NCBI RefSeq assembly: GCF_010726645.1
Contig: NZ_AP022563.1
Span: 4,092,001 to 4,156,000, forward strand
Source of the DNA: Mycolicibacterium duvalii
GTDB taxonomy: Bacteria > Actinomycetota > Actinomycetes > Mycobacteriales > Mycobacteriaceae
Direction: 5' to 3'
DNA: 64,000 nt
How positions within the stretch are numbered: position 1 is the first letter of the stretch; the number at the start of each line of letters is the position of its first letter. Below the pieces are notes generated by a model that was not told the DNA's origin, searched no databases, and saw nothing but the letters and a program-made list of their open reading frames with translations. Shown one piece after another: positions 32,300 to 40,141 of the stretch. The translations under genes and the position numbers were made by a program.

Positions 32300-34129
32300 T
32301 CACGGATTCTCGGGCACCAGGATCGGGATGTCCGGCAGGAACGGCACGTCCAGGTAGGTCGTCGTGATCGCAGGCGGCACCCTGGTGGTGGTCGGAGCCG
32401 CGGTGGTGGTCGGCACCCTGCTGGTGGTGGGAGCCGCGGTGGTGGTCCGCACCGTGGTGGTGGTCGGCACCGTGGTGGTTGTCGTCGGTGTCGTGGTGGT
32501 CGTCGTCGTGGTCGTCGTCGTCGTGGTCGTCGTCGTTGTCGTTGTCGTGGTGGTGGTCGCCGACGTCGTGGTCGTGGTGGTGGTGGGCACCGTCGTGGTG
32601 GTGACGGGCGGCGGCGTCTGCGTCGGCGGGGGCGGCGCGGGCACTTCCGACGACGGCGCCACCGGGGGCGGCGGCTCATTGGTCACGGTCACGGTCTGTT
32701 GCTGGGGCGGCAGTTCGCGGCTCAACGGGTTGGTGCCCGGCCTCGGCGGTTCGTCACCGGAGCTGTCCACCGACGTCAACGCCACGGCGACCCCGCCGAC
32801 GGCGACCAGCGCGATCACCGCGACGATGCCGATCAGCGCCAGCGGCAGCCGCTGCCAGGGTTTGACGTCGGCGTCCGTCGGCCCCGGTTCGTGCAGGTGC
32901 GGGGCGTAGTACGGATTGGCCGCCCGGTCGGTGTCGGCGTCGAGGTACGGGTCTTCGTACGACGCGGGGCCCTGGTAGGGCACGACGTCGTCGGCGGCGG
33001 AGTCGTCCTGCGACCAGGCCAGCGCCTCGGTGCTGCCCGCGGCGGGGGCCAGGGCCTGCGTGCTGCCACCGGCCGCGGGGCCCATCATCGTCGCCGCGTC
33101 GGCGCTGCGGCCGTAAGCCGCGAACAGCGCCGCGCCGACGGCCCCGTCCAGCCCCGGCCGTGGCGACGTCGTCACCGCAGCCGGCGATCGCCGGGCCAGC
33201 TCACCGGTCAGCAGCGGAATGGCCGCTCCGCCTCCGGTCAGCACGATCGACGCCACCTGGTCCGGGGTGACTCCGGCGCGCGACGTGGCGGCGTCCAGCG
33301 CACCGAACAGACCGTCGAGGGCAGGCGCGATCAGGGCCTCCAGCTCCGCGCGGGTGACCTCCACCTCGGAGCGCTGACCGGCCCGCTCCACCACCACCGT
33401 GGTGACGGGCTCGGTGGACAGCCGCTCTTTGGCCGCGCGGCAGTCGTCGCGTAACCGGGCCAGCGAGGCGACCGCGGCGGTCTGCTCCGCGTCGCCGGCG
33501 CCGGCCTTGTCCAACACCAACGCCAGCAGATCCTGGTCGATCTGATCCCCGGCCAGATCACCGAAGCGGAGTGGCTCCCCGATGGGCGCGAACGCCGACG
33601 TCGCGTCGGCCAGCGTGACGCTGGTGCCGCTGCCGCCGGCGTCGATCAGGGCGGCGACGCCGCTGCGGTGCAGTCCGGGGTTGGCGTTCAGCGACGTCAA
33701 CGCGGCCACGGCATCGGAAACCAGTCGCGGCGGTGCACCGTCGGGAGCCAGCAGGGTGCTCGCGCCGAGCGCGTTCTGCAGCGCGGCCGTCGTCGTGGCC
33801 GGCCAGTACGACGGCACCGCAATGGCGATGTCGGCCGACAGTGCGGCCTGGGTGGGCACGGCGAGACCGGCCATCGTCTCCAGCGCCTCGACCAGCAGCT
33901 GCTCGGCGGGATAACTGGACCCGTCCGCGGCGACCAACGGCACCGGGTCACCGACGCGCTCGACGAAACCGGACAATGTCAGCCCCGCCGGATCGGCCGA
34001 CGGCGTCCCCACCTGCGGCGGCGCGTGGCCGAACAGGGTGACCACCGCACGCCGGATCACCGGAGCGCGACCGACCCCGGCGGCGGCGAGGTTGGTGGTC
34101 CCGACGGACATTCCCAACGCATCGCTCAT
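32300..34129 (-). CDS. Membrane-anchored Hsp70-like protein with Thr-rich exported tail
   Basis: A 609-aa protein. Residues 1-345 are a short Hsp70/actin-like ATPase fold: phosphate-1-like SVGTTNLAAA, phosphate-2-like LIDAGGSGTSV (161-171) and adenosine-like VLTGGGAAIPLL (296-307). There is no substrate-binding domain. A single membrane helix lies at about 429-452. The outside segment is Pro- then Thr-rich, with over 20 consecutive Thr codons, and ends DVPFLPDIPILVPENP. It resembles the Pro/Thr-rich M. tuberculosis Rv0312. Function is unknown. The ATG at 34129 begins the conserved MSDALGMSVGTTNL; an ATG 15 nt upstream is possible. It is divergent from the small SnoaL-like gene. Confidence 0.8.
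   Translation of the reverse strand: MSDALGMSVGTTNLAAAGVGRAPVIRRAVVTLFGHAPPQVGTPSADPAGLTLSGFVERVGDPVPLVAADGSSYPAEQLLVEALETMAGLAVPTQAALSADIAIAVPSYWPATTTAALQNALGASTLLAPDGAPPRLVSDAVAALTSLNANPGLHRSGVAALIDAGGSGTSVTLADATSAFAPIGEPLRFGDLAGDQIDQDLLALVLDKAGAGDAEQTAAVASLARLRDDCRAAKERLSTEPVTTVVVERAGQRSEVEVTRAELEALIAPALDGLFGALDAATSRAGVTPDQVASIVLTGGGAAIPLLTGELARRSPAAVTTSPRPGLDGAVGAALFAAYGRSADAATMMGPAAGGSTQALAPAAGSTEALAWSQDDSAADDVVPYQGPASYEDPYLDADTDRAANPYYAPHLHEPGPTDADVKPWQRLPLALIGIVAVIALVAVGGVAVALTSVDSSGDEPPRPGTNPLSRELPPQQQTVTVTNEPPPPVAPSSEVPAPPPPTQTPPPVTTTTVPTTTTTTTSATTTTTTTTTTTTTTTTTTTTTTTPTTTTTVPTTTTVRTTTAAPTTSRVPTTTAAPTTTRVPPAITTTYLDVPFLPDIPILVPENP
32381..32609 (-). repeat. Poly-Thr coding tract (GTC/GGT/GTG trinucleotide repeats on + strand)
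   Basis: Almost pure ACN codons encode the exported Thr stalk of the Hsp70-like protein. The tract is internally repetitive and probably length-variable between strains. It is not a CRISPR array: units have no spacers. Confidence 0.7.
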
Positions 34130-34186
34130 GACGTGCGCCACCATAAACCGTCAGCACCCATACGACACATGAGACACTCGTGCGCC

Positions 34187-34645
34187 ATGGGCGACATCGA
34201 CGAGATCAAGCAGGTCAAGTACCGCTACCTCCGCGCACTCGACACCAAGAACTGGGACGAGTTCGCCGACACCCTCACCGACGACGTGGTGGGCCGCTAC
34301 GGCGAGTCGATCGGCGAGGAGCACCATTTCAGCACCCGCGAGGAACTCGTCGGCTTCATGCGAAACTCGTTGGGCCCCGAGATCATCACCGAGCACCGCG
34401 TCAACCATCCCGAGATCACCGTCGACGGCGACGAGGCCACCGCCACGTGGTACCTGCAGGACCGGGTGATCGCGCCCGACTTCAACTTCATGTTGATCGG
34501 CGCGGGTTTCTACCATGACCGCTACCGCCGCACCGAGGCCGGCTGGAAGATCAGCGAGACCGGCTACGACCGCACCTACGACGCGTCGATGTCGTTGGAG
34601 GCGTTGAATTTCAAGGTCAAACCCGGTCGCGCCATCAACACCTAG
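34187..34645 (+). CDS. SnoaL/NTF2-like fold protein
   Basis: A 152-aa soluble protein with the SnoaL-like pattern: DEIKQVKYRYLRALDTKNWDEFADTLTDDV, then HHFSTREELVGFMRNSLG, HRVNHPEITVDGDEATATWYLQDRV and FYHDRYRRTEAGWKISE. Family members are isomerases, dehydratases or binding proteins; the tyrosine/aspartate/histidine arrangement is consistent with an enzyme, but the reaction is not predictable. The ATG at 34187 is chosen as the first codon of the conserved helix; an ATG 18 nt earlier is an alternative. It is convergent with the YkuD-domain gene, 3 nt apart. Confidence 0.78.
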   Translation: MGDIDEIKQVKYRYLRALDTKNWDEFADTLTDDVVGRYGESIGEEHHFSTREELVGFMRNSLGPEIITEHRVNHPEITVDGDEATATWYLQDRVIAPDFNFMLIGAGFYHDRYRRTEAGWKISETGYDRTYDASMSLEALNFKVKPGRAINT

Positions 34646-34648
34646 CCG

Positions 34649-35329
34649 TTATTCGGTGATCGCGATCAGCGCGCCGGGCCGCAGCCAGCGCATGATCGTG
34701 ACCAGGGTGGCGTCGTCGATCGCCACGCACCCCGCGGTCGGTCCGCCGTCGGTGCTGTGCACGAAGAACGCCCCGCCCTTGCCGGGGATGCGTTCCTTGT
34801 TGACGCCCATCACCACCGCATGCGCGTACTGCGGGATGTCGAGGTTCTCGGTGCCCGCGCTCAACGAGGTGTTGAAACGGCACTGGTCTTTCTTGCAGAC
34901 CTGCATGGTGTTGTAGGTCGGGCTGGCCATGTCGCCGTCCCACCAGTGGTCGGGTCCCACTTGGACGTAGCGCAGGCCGCCTCCCGGATTCGGCTGCGTG
35001 CCGAACGCGAAATCCAGTGTGTAGATGCCCTTCGGGGTCATCATCGACCCGTCGAAGTGGTTCGGCGACATACCCTTTGAGCCGATCTTCGCCGGCACCC
35101 CGATGCCGCCGGTCACCGGTTGCCAACCGGCGGCGGTGCGCTGCCACACGTCGAGTTTTGCGTCGGACCCGCCGGTTCCGGTCACCGACAGCACCTGCGT
35201 CGCCGATCCGACCGACCGGGCGAACCACGGCGTTAAGCCCCCGGCCGCGGCGGGAGCGCCCGCCATCGCCGCGGGCGCGCCGACCGCGACTGCGCACAGC
35301 AGGATCAGCAGTCGGCGCATGAAGTCCAT
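34649..35329 (-). CDS. Exported YkuD-like (L,D-transpeptidase-fold) protein
   Basis: A 226-aa exported protein, counterpart of M. tuberculosis Rv0309. The signal peptide is residues 1-26 (MRRLLILLCAVAVGAPAAMA). The YkuD-type active site is H191 in FFVHSTDGG and C201 in PTAGCVAIDD. The spacing HSTDGGPTAGC fits the catalytic His-Cys pair, though the protein lacks the Ig-like domains of the classical LdtMt enzymes. Cysteines 145 and 150 (CKKDQC) may form a disulfide. It may act on peptidoglycan stem peptides in the periplasm. It is divergent from the PAP2-kinase fusion with 78 nt between. Confidence 0.8.
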   Translation of the reverse strand: MDFMRRLLILLCAVAVGAPAAMAGAPAAAGGLTPWFARSVGSATQVLSVTGTGGSDAKLDVWQRTAAGWQPVTGGIGVPAKIGSKGMSPNHFDGSMMTPKGIYTLDFAFGTQPNPGGGLRYVQVGPDHWWDGDMASPTYNTMQVCKKDQCRFNTSLSAGTENLDIPQYAHAVVMGVNKERIPGKGGAFFVHSTDGGPTAGCVAIDDATLVTIMRWLRPGALIAITE

Positions 35330-35394
35330 GGTGTCCGGGCTGCGCGCTACGCCCGGTCAAGATTCGGCCACGATCGGGTCGCGACGGCGACCGT

Positions 35395-35400
35395 TAGGTT
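35395..35400 (+). promoter_or_regulatory. -10 element for leaderless PAP2-DAG kinase transcript
   Basis: TAGGTT is followed by 7 nt and the ATG at 35408. This supports ATG 35408 over a TTG 9 nt upstream. Confidence 0.45.
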
Positions 35401-35407
35401 GGACCGC

Positions 35408-36901
35408 ATGGACCTACTGCCTGTGCGACCCCGCCGCCGAGGAATCCGCCAGATCGGCAAGGGCCTCGGCACGCTGGACCGTGAGGTCTTCGAAGCGATC
35501 GCGGAATCGCCGAGCCCGTTGTTCGACGCGGTGATGCCACGGCTGACCAAAGCCGCCGACCACTCCAAGCTGTGGTTCGCGATCGCGGCCGCGTTGACCG
35601 CGGTGGGCAACGAGTCGACGAAACGGGGCGCCGCGCGCGGGGTGGCGACGCTGGCGGTGACGAGCCTGTTGACCAACCAGGTCGCCAAGCGGGTGTGGCG
35701 CCGGGAGCGGCCGAACTGGGTGCTGGTCCCACTGGCCCGCCAGACCCGACGACACCCGACGTCGAATTCGCTGCCCTCGGGGCATTCGGCCAGCGCCGCA
35801 GCCTTCGCGGTGGGGGTCGGCCTGGAGAACCCCCCGGTGGGCCTGGGCCTGTCGCTGCTGGCCGGGCTGGTCGGGATCTCGCGGGTGGCCACCGGCGCGC
35901 ACTATCCCGGTGACGTGCTGGCCGGCCTGGGAATCGGCGCCGGATTGGCGGTGCTCGGCGCGCGGGTGGTCCCGCCGATCACCGAACCGCAGCTGCCGAC
36001 CGCCGACCCGCTGCGGGTGGACACCCCGGCGCGGCCGCAGGGTCGGGGGGTCGTGCTGGTGATCAACCCGGCGTCGGGCAGTGGCACGGGCGCACGGGTC
36101 GTCGACGAGGTCCGCACCGCGTTGCCGCAGGCCGAGATCGTCGAGCTGGGCGAGGACGACGACGTCGCCGAGGTGATGCGCACGGCGGCCGGCCGCGCCG
36201 AAGTGCTGGCGGTCGGAGGCGGCGACGGGACGGTCGCGGCCGCGGCCGGCATCGCCCTCGACGCCGGGGTGCCGCTGGCGGTGTTCCCGGCGGGCACGTT
36301 CAACCACTTCGCCAAGGACATCGGCTGCGACTCGACCGCCAAGACCATCGCCGCGATCCAGCAGGGTTCGGTGGCGAAGGTGGACATGGTGTGCCTCAAC
36401 GAGACGCAGATGGTGGTCAACACCGCCAGCGTGGGCGCCTATCCGCGATTCGTGCAGACCCGGGAGACGCTCGAGCACAAGATCGGCAAGCCGCTGGCCG
36501 GCATCTACGCGATGTTCTCCACCTTGCGGCGCGGCGAACCGGTGCGGATCTGCTACGACAACAAGACGCTGCAGACGTCGCTGTTCTTCCTGGGCAACTG
36601 CGCCTACCTGCCCTCGGGTTTCGCGCCGTCGCGGCGGGCGCGGATGGACGACGGTCTGATCGACGTCCGCATCCTCGAAACCGGCCGCCGGCTGGCTCGG
36701 TTGCGGATCATGACCGCGGTGGCGCTGGGCCGGCTGCAACGCAGCCCGCTCTATCACGAGATGCGGGTGCCGGAGTTCTCGTTCCGGGCGGTGGACGGGC
36801 CCACCGTCCTCGCGCTCGACGGCGAGGTGGGCACCGAGATCGAGGAAGCCAGCTTCAGCGCGCAGTATCGGGTACTGCCGGTGTTTCGTCCGCTTCCATG
36901 A
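35408..36901 (+). CDS. Fused PAP2 phosphatase / diacylglycerol-kinase-type protein
   Basis: A 497-aa two-domain protein. The N-terminal half is a PAP2 lipid phosphatase with its three motifs: KRVWRRERP, PSGHSAS and SRVATGAHYPGDVLAG, within four to five membrane helices. The C-terminal half (about 212-497) is a DAGK/sphingosine-kinase-type catalytic domain with VINPASGSGTG, AVGGGDGTVAAAA and FPAGTFNHFAKD. The two activities oppose each other (dephosphorylation and phosphorylation of a lipid), suggesting head-group recycling or phosphate transfer between lipids. Its last 47 nt overlap the convergent second PAP2 gene. Confidence 0.88.
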   Translation: MDLLPVRPRRRGIRQIGKGLGTLDREVFEAIAESPSPLFDAVMPRLTKAADHSKLWFAIAAALTAVGNESTKRGAARGVATLAVTSLLTNQVAKRVWRRERPNWVLVPLARQTRRHPTSNSLPSGHSASAAAFAVGVGLENPPVGLGLSLLAGLVGISRVATGAHYPGDVLAGLGIGAGLAVLGARVVPPITEPQLPTADPLRVDTPARPQGRGVVLVINPASGSGTGARVVDEVRTALPQAEIVELGEDDDVAEVMRTAAGRAEVLAVGGGDGTVAAAAGIALDAGVPLAVFPAGTFNHFAKDIGCDSTAKTIAAIQQGSVAKVDMVCLNETQMVVNTASVGAYPRFVQTRETLEHKIGKPLAGIYAMFSTLRRGEPVRICYDNKTLQTSLFFLGNCAYLPSGFAPSRRARMDDGLIDVRILETGRRLARLRIMTAVALGRLQRSPLYHEMRVPEFSFRAVDGPTVLALDGEVGTEIEEASFSAQYRVLPVFRPLP

Positions 36902-37526
36902 GGCGCCGTCGCGGCGGCACCAGCCGCAGACACAGCAGGAAGTACGCGTAGCCCAGCGCCCAGCCGGCGATCACGTCGGACGGGTGGTGCACGTTGAGCA
37001 CCACCCGGCCCAGACCGACGGTCACGACCAGCACGATCCCGGCGGCGGCCAACAACCGGCCCAGCCGGTCGGACACCAACGGCAGCACGACCACCAGCAG
37101 CGCGCACACCGACACCAGCACGCCCAGCGCGTGACCCGACGGAAACGCCGTCGAATGCGCCGTCACCATCGCGGTGTCCGGGCGCGGGCGGTCGGCGAGG
37201 TACTTGGCGATCTCGGTGATCAGCCCGTTGAGCTCGACGCTGACCACCAAAAACAGCGCCAGCGGCAGATTTCGCCGCGTCAGCGCGACGACGATCACCA
37301 CGAGCGTCACCACGCGGAACACCGTGGGCCCGAACACCGTGCAGAAGACGTCCCACGCCGTCACCCAGGCCGGGTGGGCAGCACCGATGTCGTGCATCGC
37401 GTCCAGAGCCGCGGTGTCCAACGCCACCAGCCACGACCACTCGCCGGCGGAGCCGGCCCACATCAGCAGGTACAGGGCAACGGCGAGCGTCGCGGCGAGG
37501 GCGGCGTGCGGCCCATGCGTCTTCAC
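36855..37526 (-). CDS. PAP2-superfamily membrane phosphatase
   Basis: A 223-aa membrane protein with five to six helices. The PAP2 motifs are KYLADRPRP, PSGHALG and GLGRVVLNVHHPSDVIAG, all with intact basic and histidine residues. The outside-facing active site would dephosphorylate a lipid phosphate such as phosphatidate, phosphatidylglycerol-phosphate or a polyprenyl pyrophosphate. It is convergent and 47-nt overlapping with the PAP2-kinase fusion. It is divergent, 32 nt away, from the 37559 gene. Substrate unknown. Confidence 0.88.
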   Translation of the reverse strand: MKTHGPHAALAATLAVALYLLMWAGSAGEWSWLVALDTAALDAMHDIGAAHPAWVTAWDVFCTVFGPTVFRVVTLVVIVVALTRRNLPLALFLVVSVELNGLITEIAKYLADRPRPDTAMVTAHSTAFPSGHALGVLVSVCALLVVVLPLVSDRLGRLLAAAGIVLVVTVGLGRVVLNVHHPSDVIAGWALGYAYFLLCLRLVPPRRRLMEADETPAVPDTAR

Positions 37527-37546
37527 CCCTCCACCTGTACCTGAGC

Positions 37547-37552
37547 TACCGT
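37547..37552 (+). promoter_or_regulatory. -10 element for leaderless transcript of the 37559 gene
   Basis: TACCGT is followed by 6 nt and the ATG at 37559, with no Shine-Dalgarno. Confidence 0.45.
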
Positions 37553-37558
37553 TCTGGG

Positions 37559-38041
37559 ATGGCCGTCTTCCTTCGGAAACTGTTCCGGATCGGCAAGCTC
37601 CCGCGGCAGTTGCGCACTGAAGTCGAAGCCGAAGGCATTCTGCTGATGGCCGAGTACGTCGCGGTCACCCGACGGTTCCGCGGCACAGTCCCGGGCCTGC
37701 GTTCCGGCGGCAGCATCGCCAGCTACGTCGGATCGCTGGTACTGACCAACCAGCGGGTGCTGGGCACGTTGTCGACGGTGCCGAAACTGGCCGGACGCAC
37801 CATTGACGTGCGCTGGGACGCACCGCAGACCGGCGCCGTGACGGCCGAGCTGGCCGAGGACGGTCTGACGCTGACCGCTGATGTCTCGCAGATCGATGCG
37901 CGGTGTGAGGGCGAGCTGTCGCTGCATTACAAGCACCCCATTCCGGCCGACGTGCTGGCGCGGCTGCCGCGCCGCTCGCTGACCTACGACGTGCCCCCGG
38001 AGTTCGTGTTCCTCGCCGTCGGGGTCCCCTACGACCCCTAG
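37559..38041 (+). CDS. Conserved hypothetical protein, possible PH-like fold
   Basis: A 160-aa protein without a signal peptide or membrane helix. It starts basic (FLRKLFRIGKLPRQLR), then EAEGILLMAEYVAVTRRFRG, GGSIASYVGSLVLTNQRVLGTLS and GELSLHYKHPIPADVLARLP. The pattern of a strand-rich region with SLVLTNQRVL resembles bacterial PH-domain proteins (for example those with LTNxRL motifs), which is a weak inference. No function can be given. The start is supported by a leaderless-type promoter. It converges on tam with 14 nt between stops. Confidence 0.7.
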   Translation: MAVFLRKLFRIGKLPRQLRTEVEAEGILLMAEYVAVTRRFRGTVPGLRSGGSIASYVGSLVLTNQRVLGTLSTVPKLAGRTIDVRWDAPQTGAVTAELAEDGLTLTADVSQIDARCEGELSLHYKHPIPADVLARLPRRSLTYDVPPEFVFLAVGVPYDP

Positions 38042-38055
38042 CGCAGCCCGGCCGG

Positions 38056-38820
38056 TCAACGCACCCGGGCCACCACGAACACGCGCCGGAACGGAAAAAA
38101 GGTCGTCCCGTCGGCGTGCCGCGGATAGGCCGCGTCCAACAGCGGCGTCAATTCAGCACGGAACCGTGCCCAATCCTCGTCGTGGAGATGGTCCCGCACC
38201 GGCCCTAACGCGGTGCCGGTCATCCAGTCCAGCGCCGCGTCAGCTCCGGTGAGCAGGTGGACGTAGGTGGTCTCCCATGCGTCGACCAGGCATCCCGCGT
38301 CGGTCAGCAGCGCGGCGTATCCGGCCGCCGGCAGCACCGCGTCGGAGCCCAGAAGGACATTGTCGGGCAACAGCTTCGAGAAGTACGACCCGCGGGCCAC
38401 CGCCCGGACGCTGCGATGAGACGGTGCGTCGAAGTTACCGGGTACCTGAACGGCGAGCCAGCTTCCGCTGCGAAGCCCGGCCGCCCAGCGCACCAGCAGT
38501 TCGGGGTGCTCGGGCACCCAGTGCAGAGTCGCGTTGCTGACCACCACGTCGGTATCGGGCTGCGGCGACCACCGACGGACATCTCCAACCCGGGCCGGCA
38601 CCCCTCGTTCGCGGGCGGCGGCCACCATCTCCGGCGACGAGTCCCAGCCCTCGATGACCGCGCCGGGCCACCGTCTGCTCAGGATCTGGGTGAGATTTCC
38701 CGGACCGCAACCGAGATCGACGACGCGCCGCGGAACTCGCGCACCGACCCGCGACAACAGGTCGCCGAATGGCCGGGCACGCTGGTCGGCGAAGGCGAGG
38801 TAGGTGTCGGGGTCCCACAC
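38056..38820 (-). CDS. tam: Trans-aconitate 2-methyltransferase
   Basis: A 254-aa class I SAM-dependent methyltransferase matching M. tuberculosis tam (Rv0294). The N-terminal MWDPDTYLAFADQRARPFGDL is characteristic of Tam. The SAM motif I is VVDLGCGPGNLTQIL, acidic D in GWDSSPEM, then DVVVSNATLHWVPEHPELL. It methylates trans-aconitate, a spontaneous isomer of cis-aconitate that inhibits aconitase, thereby detoxifying it. The GTG at 38820 sits directly before the conserved start. It is divergent from the alpha/beta hydrolase gene. Confidence 0.88.
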   Translation of the reverse strand: MWDPDTYLAFADQRARPFGDLLSRVGARVPRRVVDLGCGPGNLTQILSRRWPGAVIEGWDSSPEMVAAARERGVPARVGDVRRWSPQPDTDVVVSNATLHWVPEHPELLVRWAAGLRSGSWLAVQVPGNFDAPSHRSVRAVARGSYFSKLLPDNVLLGSDAVLPAAGYAALLTDAGCLVDAWETTYVHLLTGADAALDWMTGTALGPVRDHLHDEDWARFRAELTPLLDAAYPRHADGTTFFPFRRVFVVARVR

Positions 38821-38905
38821 AACTAGCCGCCGAGGTGACCGGCGGCCGACAGTGACATGCCGCCGAGCATATCGGCACGTCGGCGCCGGGCCCGGTTCGT
38901 CGCGT

Positions 38906-38911
38906 TAGCAT
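38906..38911 (+). promoter_or_regulatory. -10 element for leaderless hydrolase transcript
   Basis: TAGCAT is followed by 6 nt and the GTG at 38918, with no Shine-Dalgarno. Confidence 0.45.
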
Positions 38912-38917
38912 CGCGGG

Positions 38918-40141
38918 GTGGAGTTCGACCTGGTGCCCGACGAGGTGCCCCAGCACATTCCCGACGAACCGGCGACACCCATCCCGGTGCCCGATGTGCC
39001 CGGCGCCGAGGCCGGGCCGCGGGGGCTGCCCCGCCGGGTCGATCTGACGCTGCGACAGCGCGCCATCGTCGACTCGTCGGCCCTGGCCGACCTGGCGTTG
39101 CGCACTTCGATCGCGTCGCTGCTGTCGGTGACGATGGTGCCGTCGGTGCTCACCGCGTTGCGCCGCTCCGAGGCGCGCGCCGAGCGTGAGCACTTGCAGT
39201 TCTATGCCGAGCTGGCGGCGGCCAAGGACCCTGGCCTGGCGTTCCCCGCACCCACCGTGCCGCCGCGGGTGTTCTCGCGGCCGGCCAACCCGGTCGCGGA
39301 GTGGGTGGCCCAGGGCAACGTGCACAACCTGCGCTTCGAGAGCAGCTTCACCGCGGTCAATCCGGCGCTGCGCGATCAGTGTGCACGCTTTGTGCGCAAC
39401 AACGTCGTGCATGCCCAGCACTGGCGCCACGACGACGGGCCGCGGCCGACTCTGTGCCTGATCCACGGGTTCATGGGATCGGCGTATCTGTTCAACGGGC
39501 TGTTCTTCTCGCTGCCGTGGTTCTACCGGTCCGGCTACGACGTGATCCTCTACACGCTGCCGTTCCACGGTCGGCGCGCCGAGAAGTATTCCCCCTTCTC
39601 CGGGCATGGTTACTTCGCGCACGGTTTCGCCGGCTTCTGCGAGGCGATGGCCCAGGCGGTGCACGACTTCCGTTCGCTGCTGGACTATCTCGAGTTCACC
39701 GGGGTGGATCGCCTTGCGCTGACCGGCATGTCGCTGGGTGGATACACCTCGGCGCTGATCGCCAGCGTCGACGACCGGATCGATGCCGTCATCCCGAACG
39801 TCCCGGTGGTGACGCCGGACCGCACCGTCGACGAGTGGTTCCCGGCCAACAAGCTGGTGGCACTGCGCGAGCGGATCGCCGGAACCGACACGGCGCTGTC
39901 CGACGCGGCGACGATGTACTCCTCGCCGCTGAATTACGCCCCGCTACCGGCCAAGGAGCGTCGCCTGATCATCGCGGGCCTCGGTGACCGGCTGGCTCCT
40001 CCCGAGCAGGCCGAGTTGCTCTGGAAACACTGGGATCGCTGCGCGTTCCACTGGTTTCCGGGCAACCATGTGCTGCACGTCAGCCAGCCGGACTATCTGC
40101 GCCGGATGACGCGGTTCCTGGCGCCGTTCATGTTCGACTGA
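38918..40141 (+). CDS. Alpha/beta-hydrolase-fold protein next to ESX-3
   Basis: A 407-aa protein corresponding in place and type to M. tuberculosis Rv0293c. After an N-terminal region of about 140 residues come HGFMGSAYLFNG (oxyanion region), nucleophile elbow GMSLGGYTS, acidic GLGDRLAPPEQ and the histidine in WFPGNHVLHV. It has no signal peptide, so it is cytoplasmic or membrane-associated. Substrate unknown. The GTG start is supported by a leaderless promoter pattern. Its 3' end overlaps the convergent end of eccE3 by 14 nt. Whether it serves ESX-3 is not known. Confidence 0.82.
   Translation: MEFDLVPDEVPQHIPDEPATPIPVPDVPGAEAGPRGLPRRVDLTLRQRAIVDSSALADLALRTSIASLLSVTMVPSVLTALRRSEARAEREHLQFYAELAAAKDPGLAFPAPTVPPRVFSRPANPVAEWVAQGNVHNLRFESSFTAVNPALRDQCARFVRNNVVHAQHWRHDDGPRPTLCLIHGFMGSAYLFNGLFFSLPWFYRSGYDVILYTLPFHGRRAEKYSPFSGHGYFAHGFAGFCEAMAQAVHDFRSLLDYLEFTGVDRLALTGMSLGGYTSALIASVDDRIDAVIPNVPVVTPDRTVDEWFPANKLVALRERIAGTDTALSDAATMYSSPLNYAPLPAKERRLIIAGLGDRLAPPEQAELLWKHWDRCAFHWFPGNHVLHVSQPDYLRRMTRFLAPFMFD

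Noticed and set aside
32381..32609. Possible CRISPR-like or tandem-repeat array
   Set aside because: The units are single trinucleotides in a coding frame (poly-Thr) with no spacers; it is a protein low-complexity tract.
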